From assembly GCA_964577255.1 (NCBI GenBank), contig CAZNYM010000004.1:16100-80099 (forward strand): a DNA stretch of 64,000 nucleotides, written 5' to 3'. Below the pieces are notes generated by a model. It saw only the letters and a program-made list of their open reading frames with translations, was not told the DNA's origin and ran no database searches. Each line of letters opens with the position of its first letter. The stretch's first letter is position 1. Shown in pieces: positions 44,280 through 53,170 of this stretch. A program made the translations under genes and the position numbers. Source of the DNA: Micavibrio_C sp964577255. Its GTDB lineage: Bacteria > Pseudomonadota > Alphaproteobacteria > Micavibrionales > Micavibrionaceae.

Positions 44280-44540
44280 TCAGGCTCCTTTCGCGGCGGA
44301 ATCAGCCTTGGCGCGCGCGCGCACGATCTTGCGGCGGCCGCGCTGGTAAGGCATGAAGTTTTTCAGGACTTTTTCGCCATCGGCCCTGAACATGGTGTCC
44401 GTGCCTTTGGCTTTGCGCTTCATTGATTTCGGGCGGTTCATCAGCAGGTGGCGCTTATTCGACTGCTGGAACTTGACCTTGCCCGTCGACGTGACCCGGA
44501 ATCGCTTCTTGGCCCCGCTTTTGGTCTTCATCTTCGGCAT
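44280..44540 (-). CDS. rpmI: 50S ribosomal protein L35
   Basis: L35 is a small basic protein of the 50S subunit. The start MPKMKTKSGAKKRF at 44540 is the standard one; an in-frame ATG five codons upstream overlaps the GAAGGAG ribosome site. At 86 residues it is about 20 longer than usual, due to a C-terminal tail (RARAKADSAAKGA). It leads the rpmI-rplT transcript here; infC is not adjacent within the window. Confidence 0.94.
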   Translation of the reverse strand: MPKMKTKSGAKKRFRVTSTGKVKFQQSNKRHLLMNRPKSMKRKAKGTDTMFRADGEKVLKNFMPYQRGRRKIVRARAKADSAAKGA

Positions 44541-44571
44541 TTCATGCTCCTTCAAAAAGGGTGATAAAACA

Positions 44572-44601
44572 AAGGCTTTCGCCTTGTGGAGGTGTCCCTC
44601 C
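44572..44601 (-). promoter_or_regulatory. Leader hairpins upstream of rpmI
   Basis: In the minus-strand leader, GGAGG-GACA-CCTCC (44588-44601) is followed by AAGGC-GAAA-GCCTT (44572-44585) and then TGTTTT. The second hairpin with its T-tract could act as an attenuator, possibly under L20 control as in other bacteria. Confidence 0.35.
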
Positions 44602-44663
44602 GGGGTCGTCGAGGCATGCCGATTACAATCGCCAGACGGCCCGTTCCTTGCGGAAGGCTGTGT

Positions 44664-44691
44664 TATATACGCCTCCCGGCCCCCCGATCAA
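44664..44691 (-). promoter_or_regulatory. Likely sigma-70 promoter of rpmI-rplT
   Basis: On the minus strand TTGATC (44686-44691) is followed after 16 bp by TATATA (44664-44669), 124 bp before the rpmI start, in front of the leader hairpins. Confidence 0.6.
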
Positions 44692-44711
44692 GGATTTTCC
44701 GGGCGGAAACG

Positions 44712-45467
44712 CTAGGAAAATTTCTTCAGGAACTGTTGAATATGAAAAAGAACAGAAGCCCGGTGAGCTGGTAAAGGCAGGCCGTGGGCGCCGTTCTGGT
44801 ACGAGGTAATCTCGACCCGGGGCGACTTTTTGACGTGGAGGCGGATCTCGTCGATCTGGCCGGGCGGGGCCTCGGTGTCCGATTCCCCGTACTGGATCAG
44901 CAGGGGGGCCTCAACCGCCGTCAGCAGCGGGGCGGGGTCGAAGGCGGCCAGTTCGGCCAGATAGGCGCCGTCGATGCTGTGATCCTTCCAGGTTACCGGG
45001 CCGGGGGCGCCCGAAGCCGGCAAAAGGGCCTTGAGCGGCGTGTCGGCCGGGCGGAACACGGGCCAGAGCATGACGGCCGCCGCGCAGTCCCCGAGGCAGG
45101 AGAGGGCGGGCAGAGCGCCGTAGCCCTCGCTCAGCAGGAAAAAGCGGTCGTAACCGTTCTGCCGGGCCCAGTCGCGGACGATACCGACATCCTCATGGGC
45201 CGAGGCCAGGGAAAAGTTCTGTGTGTCGCCGGCGCTCGATCCCCAGCCACAAAAATCAAAACGTAACGTATCGAAACCATAAAGGCTCAGGCCTTCCTGC
45301 AGCTCCTCGAGGATCAGCCCGGTTCCCGACAGGTTGCCGGGTATGTCGTGGAGCATGATGACGAGCGGCAGTTCCTTGCGTACCACAGGGCCGCCGAGAA
45401 TAGCGTTGATTTCCTTCGGATTTTCTTCTCCCGCGGGGGAGATTTTCAGGAGGTCTGTGCGGCCCAT
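44712..45467 (-). CDS. Alpha/beta hydrolase family protein
   Basis: This 251-residue alpha/beta hydrolase-like protein has a HDIPGN oxyanion segment, a DTLRFDFCGWGSS motif, a nucleophile elbow reading LLSEGYGAL (the first glycine of G-x-S-x-G is replaced), Asp in YGESDTEAP and His in NGAHGLP. It is cytoplasmic; the substrate is unknown. It ends about 20 bp upstream of the rpmI promoter and is preceded by gpt on the same strand (15 bp). Confidence 0.8.
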   Translation of the reverse strand: MGRTDLLKISPAGEENPKEINAILGGPVVRKELPLVIMLHDIPGNLSGTGLILEELQEGLSLYGFDTLRFDFCGWGSSAGDTQNFSLASAHEDVGIVRDWARQNGYDRFFLLSEGYGALPALSCLGDCAAAVMLWPVFRPADTPLKALLPASGAPGPVTWKDHSIDGAYLAELAAFDPAPLLTAVEAPLLIQYGESDTEAPPGQIDEIRLHVKKSPRVEITSYQNGAHGLPLPAHRASVLFHIQQFLKKFS

Positions 45468-45482
45468 TACGATACGGTTCGT

Positions 45483-46010
45483 TTATGCCTTTTTACGCCC
45501 GGATTTACGACTTGGCGCGGCGGCGACAATCTGCGCATCCAGATTCCATTGCGGGGTGATCCATTCCCACGGGAAATGGATCCAGGTGTTCTGGCTGACG
45601 GTGGTAATGAATGCGTCGACGGTGTTCAGCCCCTTGGGTTTGGCGTAAATCGCCGCGAAATAAGCTTTGGGCAGCAGCTTGCGCGCCGCGCGGAAGGTAT
45701 TGCCGGTATCAACCAGGTCGTCGATCACGATCCAGCCCTTGCCGTCGCCCGCAATCTCGGGGATTTTCAGAGCCTTGGCCTTGCCCTGCTTATTATAGTC
45801 ATAACTTGAGATGCATAGCGTCTCGACCAGGCGGATGTCCATGTCGCGGGAGACGATAGTGGCGGGCACCAGGCCGCCGCGGGCGACGCCGATAATGCCT
45901 CTCCAGCCGGTGCCCATCTGCTGCAGCTGGCGCGCGAGCGCCCGGGAATTGCGGTGCATCTCTTCCCACGAAACGGGGAAATCCAGGGGAACGGCCGTCA
46001 GTTTGCTCAT
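45483..46010 (-). CDS. gpt: Xanthine phosphoribosyltransferase
   Basis: This 175-residue purine salvage enzyme makes XMP or GMP from xanthine or guanine and PRPP. The PRPP-binding motif VIDDLVDTGNT is at 95-105, and GVARGGLVPA and FPWEW near the C-terminus match Gpt. The tail after residue 165 is basic (RKSGRKKA). Likely co-transcribed with the downstream hydrolase. Confidence 0.9.
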   Translation of the reverse strand: MSKLTAVPLDFPVSWEEMHRNSRALARQLQQMGTGWRGIIGVARGGLVPATIVSRDMDIRLVETLCISSYDYNKQGKAKALKIPEIAGDGKGWIVIDDLVDTGNTFRAARKLLPKAYFAAIYAKPKGLNTVDAFITTVSQNTWIHFPWEWITPQWNLDAQIVAAAPSRKSGRKKA

Positions 46011-46097
46011 GCTGTATGCCTTGCGCGCGCGGAAAGTTGAACCGTTCCCGTTATGGCGCGGGCGGGGGGAAAAAACAAGGGGCGCGCCCGGCCATAC

Positions 46098-46595
46098 CTA
46101 GATATCCTTGCCGCCGTCCTCGTCCAGAACGGTGAAGGAATCGATCCGCCAGTGACCGGCTTCGTCGCGCCGCAGGCGGTAGATCATCAGCACCGGTTCG
46201 TGCCCGGATTTGCCGTCCTCGATCTCGACTTTTTGCAGCAGGCCATCCGCCAGGGGGATCTGGTCGAGGAAGCGAAAGCGGCTGTGATTGTAGAGCGCGC
46301 GGTGTGTAAAACGCAGATCCTCGAGGAACTTCGCCGCGTCGGCGTATTTCTCATGCAGCGCTCCCATGGTCAGCGCGAAGGCCCGCTCGGCATCGCGGGT
46401 GCGGATGGCATCGAGCTGCTGCCCAATCACTTCCTGCACGTTGCCGGTGGGGGCGGAGGAGGCGGCTTTTTCATCGGCGCGCGCATCCTGCCGGGTGCTG
46501 GACAGTATGAATGCCGCAAGCGCCACCAGCAGGAGACCGAGGCTCAGGAGCGGGCTGGGTCCGTGCGTGGCGGTGATCTGGCGGCTTTTGTGCAT
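46098..46595 (-). CDS. DUF4864-like membrane-anchored or secreted protein
   Basis: This 165-residue protein has a hydrophobic N-terminal helix (about 15-33) and then an extracytoplasmic domain of the DUF4864 type: VIGQQLDAIRTRDAERAFAL, later HRALYNHSRFRF and a WRIDSFTVLD end. Function of the family is unknown. It is divergent from the DUF1223 gene across about 85 bp. Confidence 0.75.
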   Translation of the reverse strand: MHKSRQITATHGPSPLLSLGLLLVALAAFILSSTRQDARADEKAASSAPTGNVQEVIGQQLDAIRTRDAERAFALTMGALHEKYADAAKFLEDLRFTHRALYNHSRFRFLDQIPLADGLLQKVEIEDGKSGHEPVLMIYRLRRDEAGHWRIDSFTVLDEDGGKDI

Positions 46596-46680
46596 TTATC
46601 TCTCTTGGTGTCCTTGTCCCCTGCCGGTTCCTGCCTGTAAGATGGACTCGAAAGGCGTAAACCGCACAGACTTAAATGTT

Positions 46681-47433
46681 ATGATAAAGATCCTTAAGGT
46701 TCTATTAATATTTGTGTTCCTTCCGGTCGCTCCGGCGCGCGCCGCCGATCCGTCACCGGACGTCCTGGCCGCGATGAAGGATACGCCCATCGTGATCGAG
46801 CTTTTCTCGTCGCAGGCCTGTGTGTTCTGCCCGCAGGCCGACCGTCTGTTCGCTGATCTGGTGCAACAGCCCGGCGTCATCGGCCTCGCCTGCCATGTCG
46901 ATTATTTTGATGTTGCTACCGGCGCGCTGTCGCAGCCCTTCTGCACCACCCGACAAAGCTGGTACATGGATATCCTGGCGGCCGGGCCCAATTACACACC
47001 GCAGATGGTGATCGACGGTACCATCGACGTCGTCGGTTACAAGCACAAGAAAGTGACCGAGGGGCTGGCCGAAGCGACGCAGAACCGACCGCTCGTCAGA
47101 ATCGATATCAGCCCTACCGCCGAACTGGGTTCCTATCTGGCCGAATGGAAGCCGCCGGAACAGGCGCAGGGCGACATCGCTTTTTTCCTGATCAAGACCG
47201 ACAAGCCGCATGACGTCGTGGTGGCCGACGGCCGCAACAAGGGTCAGCGTATGTCTTACATGAACATCGCAAGCGCGTTTGACGATCTTGGCACCTGGCC
47301 GCAGGCGGCGGGTTCGATGCGCGTGCCTGCCGCGCTCACGGCGCAGCAGCAGGGTTTCGTGCTGCTTGCACAGAACCGCCAGACCGGCGAGATCGTCGCG
47401 GCCGGGCAATATAAGGCCAATAACGCGGAATAA
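46681..47433 (+). CDS. DUF1223 thioredoxin-like secreted protein
   Basis: This 250-residue protein has a signal peptide (cut near ARA, residue 21) and a thioredoxin-like domain with Cys47 and Cys50 in SSQACVFCPQAD, the DUF1223 hallmark. Further conserved cysteines occur near LACHVDYFD and PFCTTRQ. It may act on thiols in the periplasm, but the family is uncharacterised. The ATG at 46681 is the first in frame before the signal peptide; no good ribosome site is visible. It is convergent with polA. Confidence 0.87.
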   Translation: MIKILKVLLIFVFLPVAPARAADPSPDVLAAMKDTPIVIELFSSQACVFCPQADRLFADLVQQPGVIGLACHVDYFDVATGALSQPFCTTRQSWYMDILAAGPNYTPQMVIDGTIDVVGYKHKKVTEGLAEATQNRPLVRIDISPTAELGSYLAEWKPPEQAQGDIAFFLIKTDKPHDVVVADGRNKGQRMSYMNIASAFDDLGTWPQAAGSMRVPAALTAQQQGFVLLAQNRQTGEIVAAGQYKANNAE

Positions 47434-47434
47434 T

Positions 47435-50251
47435 CTAGTGCGCCTCGGCCCAGGAGCCGGCAAAGCCAGACTCAGCCTCAAGCGGCACGCCGACATCGGC
47501 CACGCTTTCCATCACCTGTTTCACGAGCGCGGCGGTGGCCTCCGTCTCTTCATCGGGGACTTCCAGCACCAGTTCGTCATGTACCTGAAGCAAAAGCCGT
47601 GCGCGCAGGCCGGCGTTTGCCAGCGCGGCCGGCAGGCGCGCCATGGCCATTTTCATGATGTCTGCAGCCGTCCCTTGCAGCGGGGCGTTGATCGCCTGGC
47701 GCTCTGCGAAGCTGCGCTGCGCGCCGTTTTTGCTGTTGATGTTGGCGATCACGCATTTGCGGCCGTATAGCGTTTTGACAAAACCGTTTTTGCGTGCCTC
47801 TTCCCTGCGGGCTTCCATGAAATCTTGAATCTCGTTGAACTTCGCCAGATAGGCCTGGATGAATTTATTCGCTTCCTGCGGCTGGCACCCCAATTGCTTG
47901 GCCAGGCCCCATCCGGAAATACCGTAGATGATGCCGAAATTCACCGCTTTGGCCTGGCGGCGGATGTCGGGCGTGACTTTATCGAGCGGCACGCCGAACA
48001 CCTGCGACGCGGTGAGAGTATGAATGTCGACTTTATCGCGGAACGCCTGTTTAAGCGCGGCCACGCCCGCCAACGCGGCGGCCAGGCGCAGTTCGACCTG
48101 GCTGTAATCGACCGACAGCAGCTTCCAGCCCTTCTCGGCCACGAAGGCGCGGCGGATGCGGCGCCCTTCCTCCGTGCGGATGGGAATGTTCTGCAGGTTC
48201 GGATCGGTCGAAGCCAGGCGCCCCGTGTTGGTGTGCGCAACCGCGAAGGATGTGTGCACGCGCCCGGTGGCGGGATTGATATCCTCTTGCAGCGCGTCGG
48301 TGTAGGTGGATTTGAGCTTCGCAAGCTGCCGCCATTCCAGGATTTTGTCGATGATGTCGTGACCCTGTCCGGCCAGATCCTCGAGCACGTCGGCGGCGGT
48401 CGACCAGTCGCCGGTCTTCGTTTTCGATCCGCCCGGCAGGCCTATTTCATCGAACAGCACCGCGCCCATCTGCTTGGGCGAGGCGATGTTGAACGGGCGG
48501 CCCGCCAGCCTATGGATCTCTTCCTCGAGCGCCGCCAGCTTCTTGCCGAATTCGTTGCTCAGCTCCTTCAGCACGGCGGGATCGACCTTGATGCCGGCAA
48601 GCTCCATGCCGGCGATGACGGGGATCAGGGGACGCTCGATGTCCTCGTACACGCTCACCATATGCTCGCGCGCCAGGCGCGGCTTGAGAATACTGTGCAG
48701 TCGCAGGGTGATCTCGGCGTCCTCGGCGGCGTAGTTGCAGGCCTTGTCGAGCGGCACCTGCGCGAAACTGATGCGGTTCTTGCCGGTGCCGGTGACCTCG
48801 TCGTAGGTGATGTTCTTGTGCCCGCACAGAAGTTCGGCCAGCTCGTCCATGCCGTGCCCGTGCGCACTGCCGTCCAGCACATAGGAAATCAGCATCGTGT
48901 CGTCGACCGGCGCCATCGCAACGCCGTGCTTGGCCAGCATCTGCCAGTCGTATTTCATGTTGTGCCCGACCTTGAGTACGGCCGGGTCCTCGAGCAGCGG
49001 TTTGAGTTTTTTAATCACGTCGGCAAGCGGCAATTGTCTGAGGTCGCTCTTATTGTCGCCGCCCAGAAGATCCTGCTGCGGCGCCACGTGCCCGACCGGC
49101 ACATACGCGCCCTTGCCGACATCGGCGCTCAGGCAGATGCCCACGAGATCCGCCCTGGCGGGGGTGAGGCCCGTGGTCTCGGTATCCACCGCGATCATGC
49201 CGGTTTCATAGGCGCGGGCGATCAGGGCCTCGAGCGCTTTCATGTCCTGGATCAGCGTGTATTGGTTTTGCGAAAGCGGAGGCAGGGATTGATTAAGCGA
49301 TTGATCCGTTCCCGCACTTGCCGCGGGTGCGGTGGCAGCCACGGCGGCGGGCGCGGGGATGTCGGTCGATTCCCCCAGACGCGCCAGCAGGGATTTAAAC
49401 CCGTGCTGACGCAAAAAAGCGGCCAGCTGCGGCGTGTGCGGGTCGTGGCTGTGCAGATCCTCGATAGCAAGCGGCACCGGTACGTCGTCGTGCAGCACAA
49501 CAAGTTTCTTTGATATCCGTGCCAGTTCCGCGTTTTCGATCAGGTTTTCGCGCCGTTTCTGCTGCTTGATCCCGGGCGCTTCTTTCAAAAGCGTCTCAAG
49601 ATCGCCGTATTCGGTGATCAGCTGCGCCGCGGTCTTGAGGCCGATGCCCGGCACGCCCGGCACGTTGTCGATGGAATCGCCGGCCAGCGCCTGCACGTCG
49701 ATCACCTTTTCCGGGGGTACGCCGAATTTCTCGATCACATCCTCACGGCCGAGATAACGGCTCTTGATCGGGTCGTAGAGGCGCACATCGTCGTTGACCA
49801 GCTGCATCAGATCCTTGTCGGTGCCTACGATCGTCACCTTCTTGCCCTGCGCGCGCGCCAGGCGCGCATAGGTGGCGATCAGGTCGTCGGCTTCATATCC
49901 TTCGAGATCGAGCGCCGGAATGCCGAAAGCCTGCGTCGCCTCGCGGATCAGGCCGAACTGGGGGATCAGGTCCTCGGGCGTTTCATCGCGGTTGGCTTTG
50001 TACTCGGGATAGATATCATTGCGGTAGTTCCTGCGCGCGGCGTCGAAAATCACGGCGATATAGGGCGCACGCAGGTCGGTCAGCAGTTTGAACATCATGC
50101 TGCAGAAGCCCAGCACCGCGCCCACCGGCACGCCCTGCGGGTTGGTCAGGTTCTGCGGCATGGCGTAATAGGCGCGAAAGATGTAACCCGAGCCGTCGAC
50201 CAGAAAAATCTCGTCGCCGGCCGGCTGGCTTTTGGGGGCTGTCTTGGTCAT
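47435..50251 (-). CDS. polA: DNA polymerase I
   Basis: This 938-residue repair and Okazaki-processing polymerase has three intact domains. They are the 5'-nuclease (residues 1-300, YKANRDETPE, GTDKDLMQL, GVPGIG), the 3'-5' proofreading exonuclease (VDTETTGL, then YAAEDAEITL) and the family A polymerase (DYSQVELRLAA, KAVNFGIIYG, VHDELVLEVP). Length is typical. The stop lies 2 bp from the convergent DUF1223 gene; no hairpin is seen there. Confidence 0.96.
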   Translation of the reverse strand: MTKTAPKSQPAGDEIFLVDGSGYIFRAYYAMPQNLTNPQGVPVGAVLGFCSMMFKLLTDLRAPYIAVIFDAARRNYRNDIYPEYKANRDETPEDLIPQFGLIREATQAFGIPALDLEGYEADDLIATYARLARAQGKKVTIVGTDKDLMQLVNDDVRLYDPIKSRYLGREDVIEKFGVPPEKVIDVQALAGDSIDNVPGVPGIGLKTAAQLITEYGDLETLLKEAPGIKQQKRRENLIENAELARISKKLVVLHDDVPVPLAIEDLHSHDPHTPQLAAFLRQHGFKSLLARLGESTDIPAPAAVAATAPAASAGTDQSLNQSLPPLSQNQYTLIQDMKALEALIARAYETGMIAVDTETTGLTPARADLVGICLSADVGKGAYVPVGHVAPQQDLLGGDNKSDLRQLPLADVIKKLKPLLEDPAVLKVGHNMKYDWQMLAKHGVAMAPVDDTMLISYVLDGSAHGHGMDELAELLCGHKNITYDEVTGTGKNRISFAQVPLDKACNYAAEDAEITLRLHSILKPRLAREHMVSVYEDIERPLIPVIAGMELAGIKVDPAVLKELSNEFGKKLAALEEEIHRLAGRPFNIASPKQMGAVLFDEIGLPGGSKTKTGDWSTAADVLEDLAGQGHDIIDKILEWRQLAKLKSTYTDALQEDINPATGRVHTSFAVAHTNTGRLASTDPNLQNIPIRTEEGRRIRRAFVAEKGWKLLSVDYSQVELRLAAALAGVAALKQAFRDKVDIHTLTASQVFGVPLDKVTPDIRRQAKAVNFGIIYGISGWGLAKQLGCQPQEANKFIQAYLAKFNEIQDFMEARREEARKNGFVKTLYGRKCVIANINSKNGAQRSFAERQAINAPLQGTAADIMKMAMARLPAALANAGLRARLLLQVHDELVLEVPDEETEATAALVKQVMESVADVGVPLEAESGFAGSWAEAH

Positions 50252-50296
50252 GGCCGCCGCTCGTGGAAAAACACGCTTTATGAAGTAAGCGCGATT

Positions 50297-51828
50297 TTAC
50301 CCGAGCACCGCGTAAAGCGCAACGGCGGCGGCGTTGGAGACATTGAGGCTCTTGATCGGGCCGCTGACCGGCAGCGACACCAGCACGTTGCAATGCTCCT
50401 TCACCTGATGGCGCAGACCCAGGCCCTCGGCGCCCATCACCAGGACCAGTTTCTGGTGCTGCTTCAGGGATTCCAAAGTTTCCGTGCCGCGCTCATCGAG
50501 GCCGGCCACGGTGTAGCCTGCCTCCTGCAGCGCTTCGATGCTGCGCGAAAGATTGGTTTCGTAAGCGACGGGAATATGCTCGGTCGCGCCGCTTGCGGTC
50601 TTGGTCAGCACGCCCTGCAGTTCCGGCGCGTGGCGGCGCTGCATGACGACACCGTCGGCGCCGAAGGCGCAAGCGCTGCGCAGGATCGCGCCGACATTGT
50701 GGGGGTCGGTCACCTGGTCGAGGATCACGATCACCGCCTTTTCCTTTTCAGCGGTGGCGTTGATCAGGTCCTGGATGAAGGATTCCTCAAGCTCGGCCGC
50801 GTCAAGGGCGATGCCCTGGTGTACGGCGTCGCGCGGCAAAGCGCGGTCGATCGCTTCGCGCGCGACCAGCGTGGGCTCGGGCCGTTCGAGGCCTGCGGCC
50901 GTAGCAGCCTCGAGCGTGTCCTGGAACGCGATCTTGCCGTCGCGGGAAAGGTACAGCGCCTTGATCTTGCGCCGGGGGTTCAGCCACGCCTCGCGCACGG
51001 CGTGCACGCCGTAGAGCGATACTTTCAGCGCGGGCGTTTCCTCCCTGTCGCCGCCAAAGGTCTTGGCTTCGATGTCGCGGGATTTGAAGGCGCGTTCCGT
51101 GCGTTCGTCGTCGCGCTCGCGCGGGCGGCGGGGGGTGTAAGGGCGCTCACCTCGGTCGCGTTCGTCGCGGTCCCGGCGCGGCGGGCGGGCGCTGTAGGGC
51201 CGGTCGCCCCGGTCGCCGTAATCCTTGCGCGGGGCGCGGGGGGTGTAGGGACGATCGCCACGATCGCTGCGGTCGCCATAGGAACGGCGCGGCGGGCGTC
51301 CGCCGTCACGGTCGCCATCCCGGGTGTCGCGCTCGCCGTCGCGTTTCCTGAAATCCTTGCGGGGGAAATCCTTGCGGTCGCCGAAGTCCCTGCGCGGGCC
51401 CTTGCTGTAGGGGCGGCGTTCCCCGCCNNNNNNNNNNNNNNNNNNNNNNNNNNNNNNNNNNNNNNNNNNNNNNNNNNNNNNNNNNNNNNNNNNNNNNNNN
51501 NNNNNNNNNNNNNNNNNNNNNNNNNNNTGCGGTCGCCGAAGTCCCTGCGCGGGCCCTTGCTGTAGGGGCGGCGTTCCCCGCCCTCGCTTCTGTCCCGGCT
51601 GCCGCGCTCGTCACGGTCGCCACGGGGACGATCGGAGCGGGGACGGTCGCTGCGGGGGCGGTCAGAGCGAGGGCCGGAGGGGCGGCGGGCCGGCCGGTCG
51701 CCGGTTTTATCCCCGCTTTTATCTCCGGATCCGCCCTCATAGGGCTTTTTGCCGTAGCTGCGCTTGGCAAAGGGCTTCCGGTCCCCGCGCGGTCCGGGTT
51801 TTCTGTCTTTTCCTTCGTGGCGGGGCAT
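50297..51828 (-). CDS. rlmB: 23S rRNA (guanosine-2'-O-)-methyltransferase, RlmB/TrmH family, with long Arg-rich N-terminus; interrupted by scaffold gap
   Basis: The C-terminal 240 residues form a SpoU/TrmH methyltransferase: a substrate-binding start (SLYGVHAVREAW), motif 1 LDQVTDPHNVGAILRSA and the trefoil-knot motifs LVMGAEGLGL and LPVSGPIKSLNVSNAAAV. RlmB methylates G2251 of 23S rRNA. Upstream, in the same frame, is a disordered tail rich in Arg, Asp, Gly and Pro (RPYTPRRP, RSDRPRSDRPR, KDYGDRGDR) that begins MPRHEGKD at 51828. A gap of 100 N breaks the tail and shifts the frame. Removing the gap plus one copy of the 55-nt flanking duplication restores a single frame of 458 codons. A GTG at 51007 could start a short RlmB, but the tail frame runs into it without a stop. 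Confidence 0.85.
51373..51427. repeat. 55-nt direct repeat flanking the scaffold gap, left copy
   Basis: These 55 bases are identical to 51528-51582 on the other side of the N run. The left copy ends exactly at the first N. They encode part of the Arg-rich RlmB tail (GGERRPYSKGPRRDFGDR on the minus strand). Confidence 0.95.
51428..51527. other. Scaffold gap, 100 N
   Basis: Exactly 100 unknown bases, the size commonly written when the true gap length is unknown. It lies inside the repetitive coding tail of rlmB, between two identical 55-nt ends. Confidence 0.98.
51528..51582. repeat. 55-nt direct repeat flanking the scaffold gap, right copy
   Basis: This copy begins exactly at the first base after the N run and is identical to 51373-51427. 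That is what two overlapping contig ends look like when they were scaffolded but not merged. Confidence 0.95.
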
Positions 51829-51937
51829 GATGGGGCCTTTTCCTTTTGATTTTGCTGGATTTCCAGCGCGCCGCACCATTGCACACTTGACAGCTTAAGT
51901 AAAAACCTTTTTTCTGGCGCCGTTTCGCCCTGCGGCC

Positions 51938-52023
51938 GGAGAGATGGCTGAGCGGTCAAAAGCACCTGACTGTAAATCAGGCGCCTTCGGGCTACGTAGG
52001 TTCAAATCCTGCTCTCTCCACCA
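51938..52023 (+). tRNA. tRNA-Tyr (GTA)
   Basis: The acceptor GGAGAGA pairs with TCTCTCC, the anticodon stem CTGA/TCAG holds GTA, and a long variable arm is present as expected for tRNA-Tyr. The T-loop reads TTCAAAT and the 3' CCA is encoded. A run of six T follows at once and may end transcription. Confidence 0.95.
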
Positions 52024-52075
52024 CTTTTTTGCGACCATGCAGCGTTCAGGTGATGCAGGCGAAAAGCCCTGAAAA

Positions 52076-53170
52076 CTAGGCATAATCAATCCATTTGATA
52101 TCGTATTTTTTCAGTTCGGCCAGATAACTCCCCAGATCGATCATATCCATGCAGGGCAAGGCGCCCGTGTTCGTGATCTCTCCGCGCGCCAGTCTGCGCG
52201 CCAGCAATATGGCCGGTACGCACGGAATGTTCGGGCCGTGACCGGAGCCGGTCAGGATATAAAAAGTCAGTATTTTTTCTTTTCCGTCCGATCCGACTCC
52301 TCGTAACTCCATGTGGAAGGCGCTGCGATCGGTGCCGAAAACATTAAACAGGGAAGCGATTTTATGGAAGGGGAGCGCCAGCGGACGCAGGGTTTTGACC
52401 AGCCCCTGCCGGACAAGCCACGACAGCATCCACAGCCCCATATGCAGCAGCGGGACTTCGAGCCCGGCGCGAAACCGGATGGTTTTGATACCGGGATAGC
52501 GCAGCGGAAACAATGCCAGATCGGGAATGTCGCAATTGCCGAGCAGGCGCCAGCCAAGTTCGGGATATTTACGAGCCGTCAGATCCTGCCATCCAAAGAT
52601 GGTTTTCATGATCCCGTTGATTTTTGTTGTGAAGGGCTTGCCGGCATATCCCAGAATGGCCGCCGTCGTCGCCAGTCCCGCATTCGTGCGCTGCGCCGTG
52701 GCGATACCGTAATCGACGGCGTCAAGGTGCTGAAACTCTCCTTTGTACCGGTCGATGATCGCCACCGTAAGGCAGGGCACGGAACTGGCCCCGCTCACCG
52801 CGAGAACGCCGGAATCTCTTGCGGACCTGTCCAGTCTGCCGATATCGCTGACGAACGCCCGCCCGTCAGCCAGATCAATGTAATGGCATTTATGTCTGAT
52901 GCAGGCTTCGGCGACATCATAGCTCTGCCCCTGGAAAGGGCCAGATGTATGGATGACGATATCGGGCGTGATTTTTTCCAGCGCAGCATCAAGACCTGTC
53001 CGGATGTCCAGCACCGCCCATTCAGCACGCAGGGTTTGCGCGAAGGCCCGCGCTTTCTCCTCAGACCGGCCCGCGATGATAACGGTTATATCCGGTTCCT
53101 GCGACAGGCTCCGGGCAATGAAGCCGCCGAAATTCCCGTAGCCGCCGATTATAAGAACCCGCGCCGTCAT
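52076..53170 (-). CDS. Saccharopine dehydrogenase-like NAD(P)-binding protein
   Basis: This 364-residue protein has a Rossmann nucleotide site at the start (LIIGGYGNFGGFIARSL) and the saccharopine-dehydrogenase-family layout (HTSGPFQGQSYDVAEACI, YIDLADGRAFV). It is probably an oxidoreductase or a binding protein on an unknown substrate, not a lysine-pathway enzyme. It is the last gene of a three-gene minus-strand operon and overlaps the DCC-DUF4166 gene by 4 bases. That pairing recurs in bacteria, which supports a joint unknown pathway. Confidence 0.83.
   Translation of the reverse strand: MTARVLIIGGYGNFGGFIARSLSQEPDITVIIAGRSEEKARAFAQTLRAEWAVLDIRTGLDAALEKITPDIVIHTSGPFQGQSYDVAEACIRHKCHYIDLADGRAFVSDIGRLDRSARDSGVLAVSGASSVPCLTVAIIDRYKGEFQHLDAVDYGIATAQRTNAGLATTAAILGYAGKPFTTKINGIMKTIFGWQDLTARKYPELGWRLLGNCDIPDLALFPLRYPGIKTIRFRAGLEVPLLHMGLWMLSWLVRQGLVKTLRPLALPFHKIASLFNVFGTDRSAFHMELRGVGSDGKEKILTFYILTGSGHGPNIPCVPAILLARRLARGEITNTGALPCMDMIDLGSYLAELKKYDIKWIDYA

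Noticed and set aside
51428..51527. A real 100-bp insertion within rlmB
   Set aside because: The bases are unknown (N) and the flanking copies are identical and abut the gap, which points to an assembly artefact.
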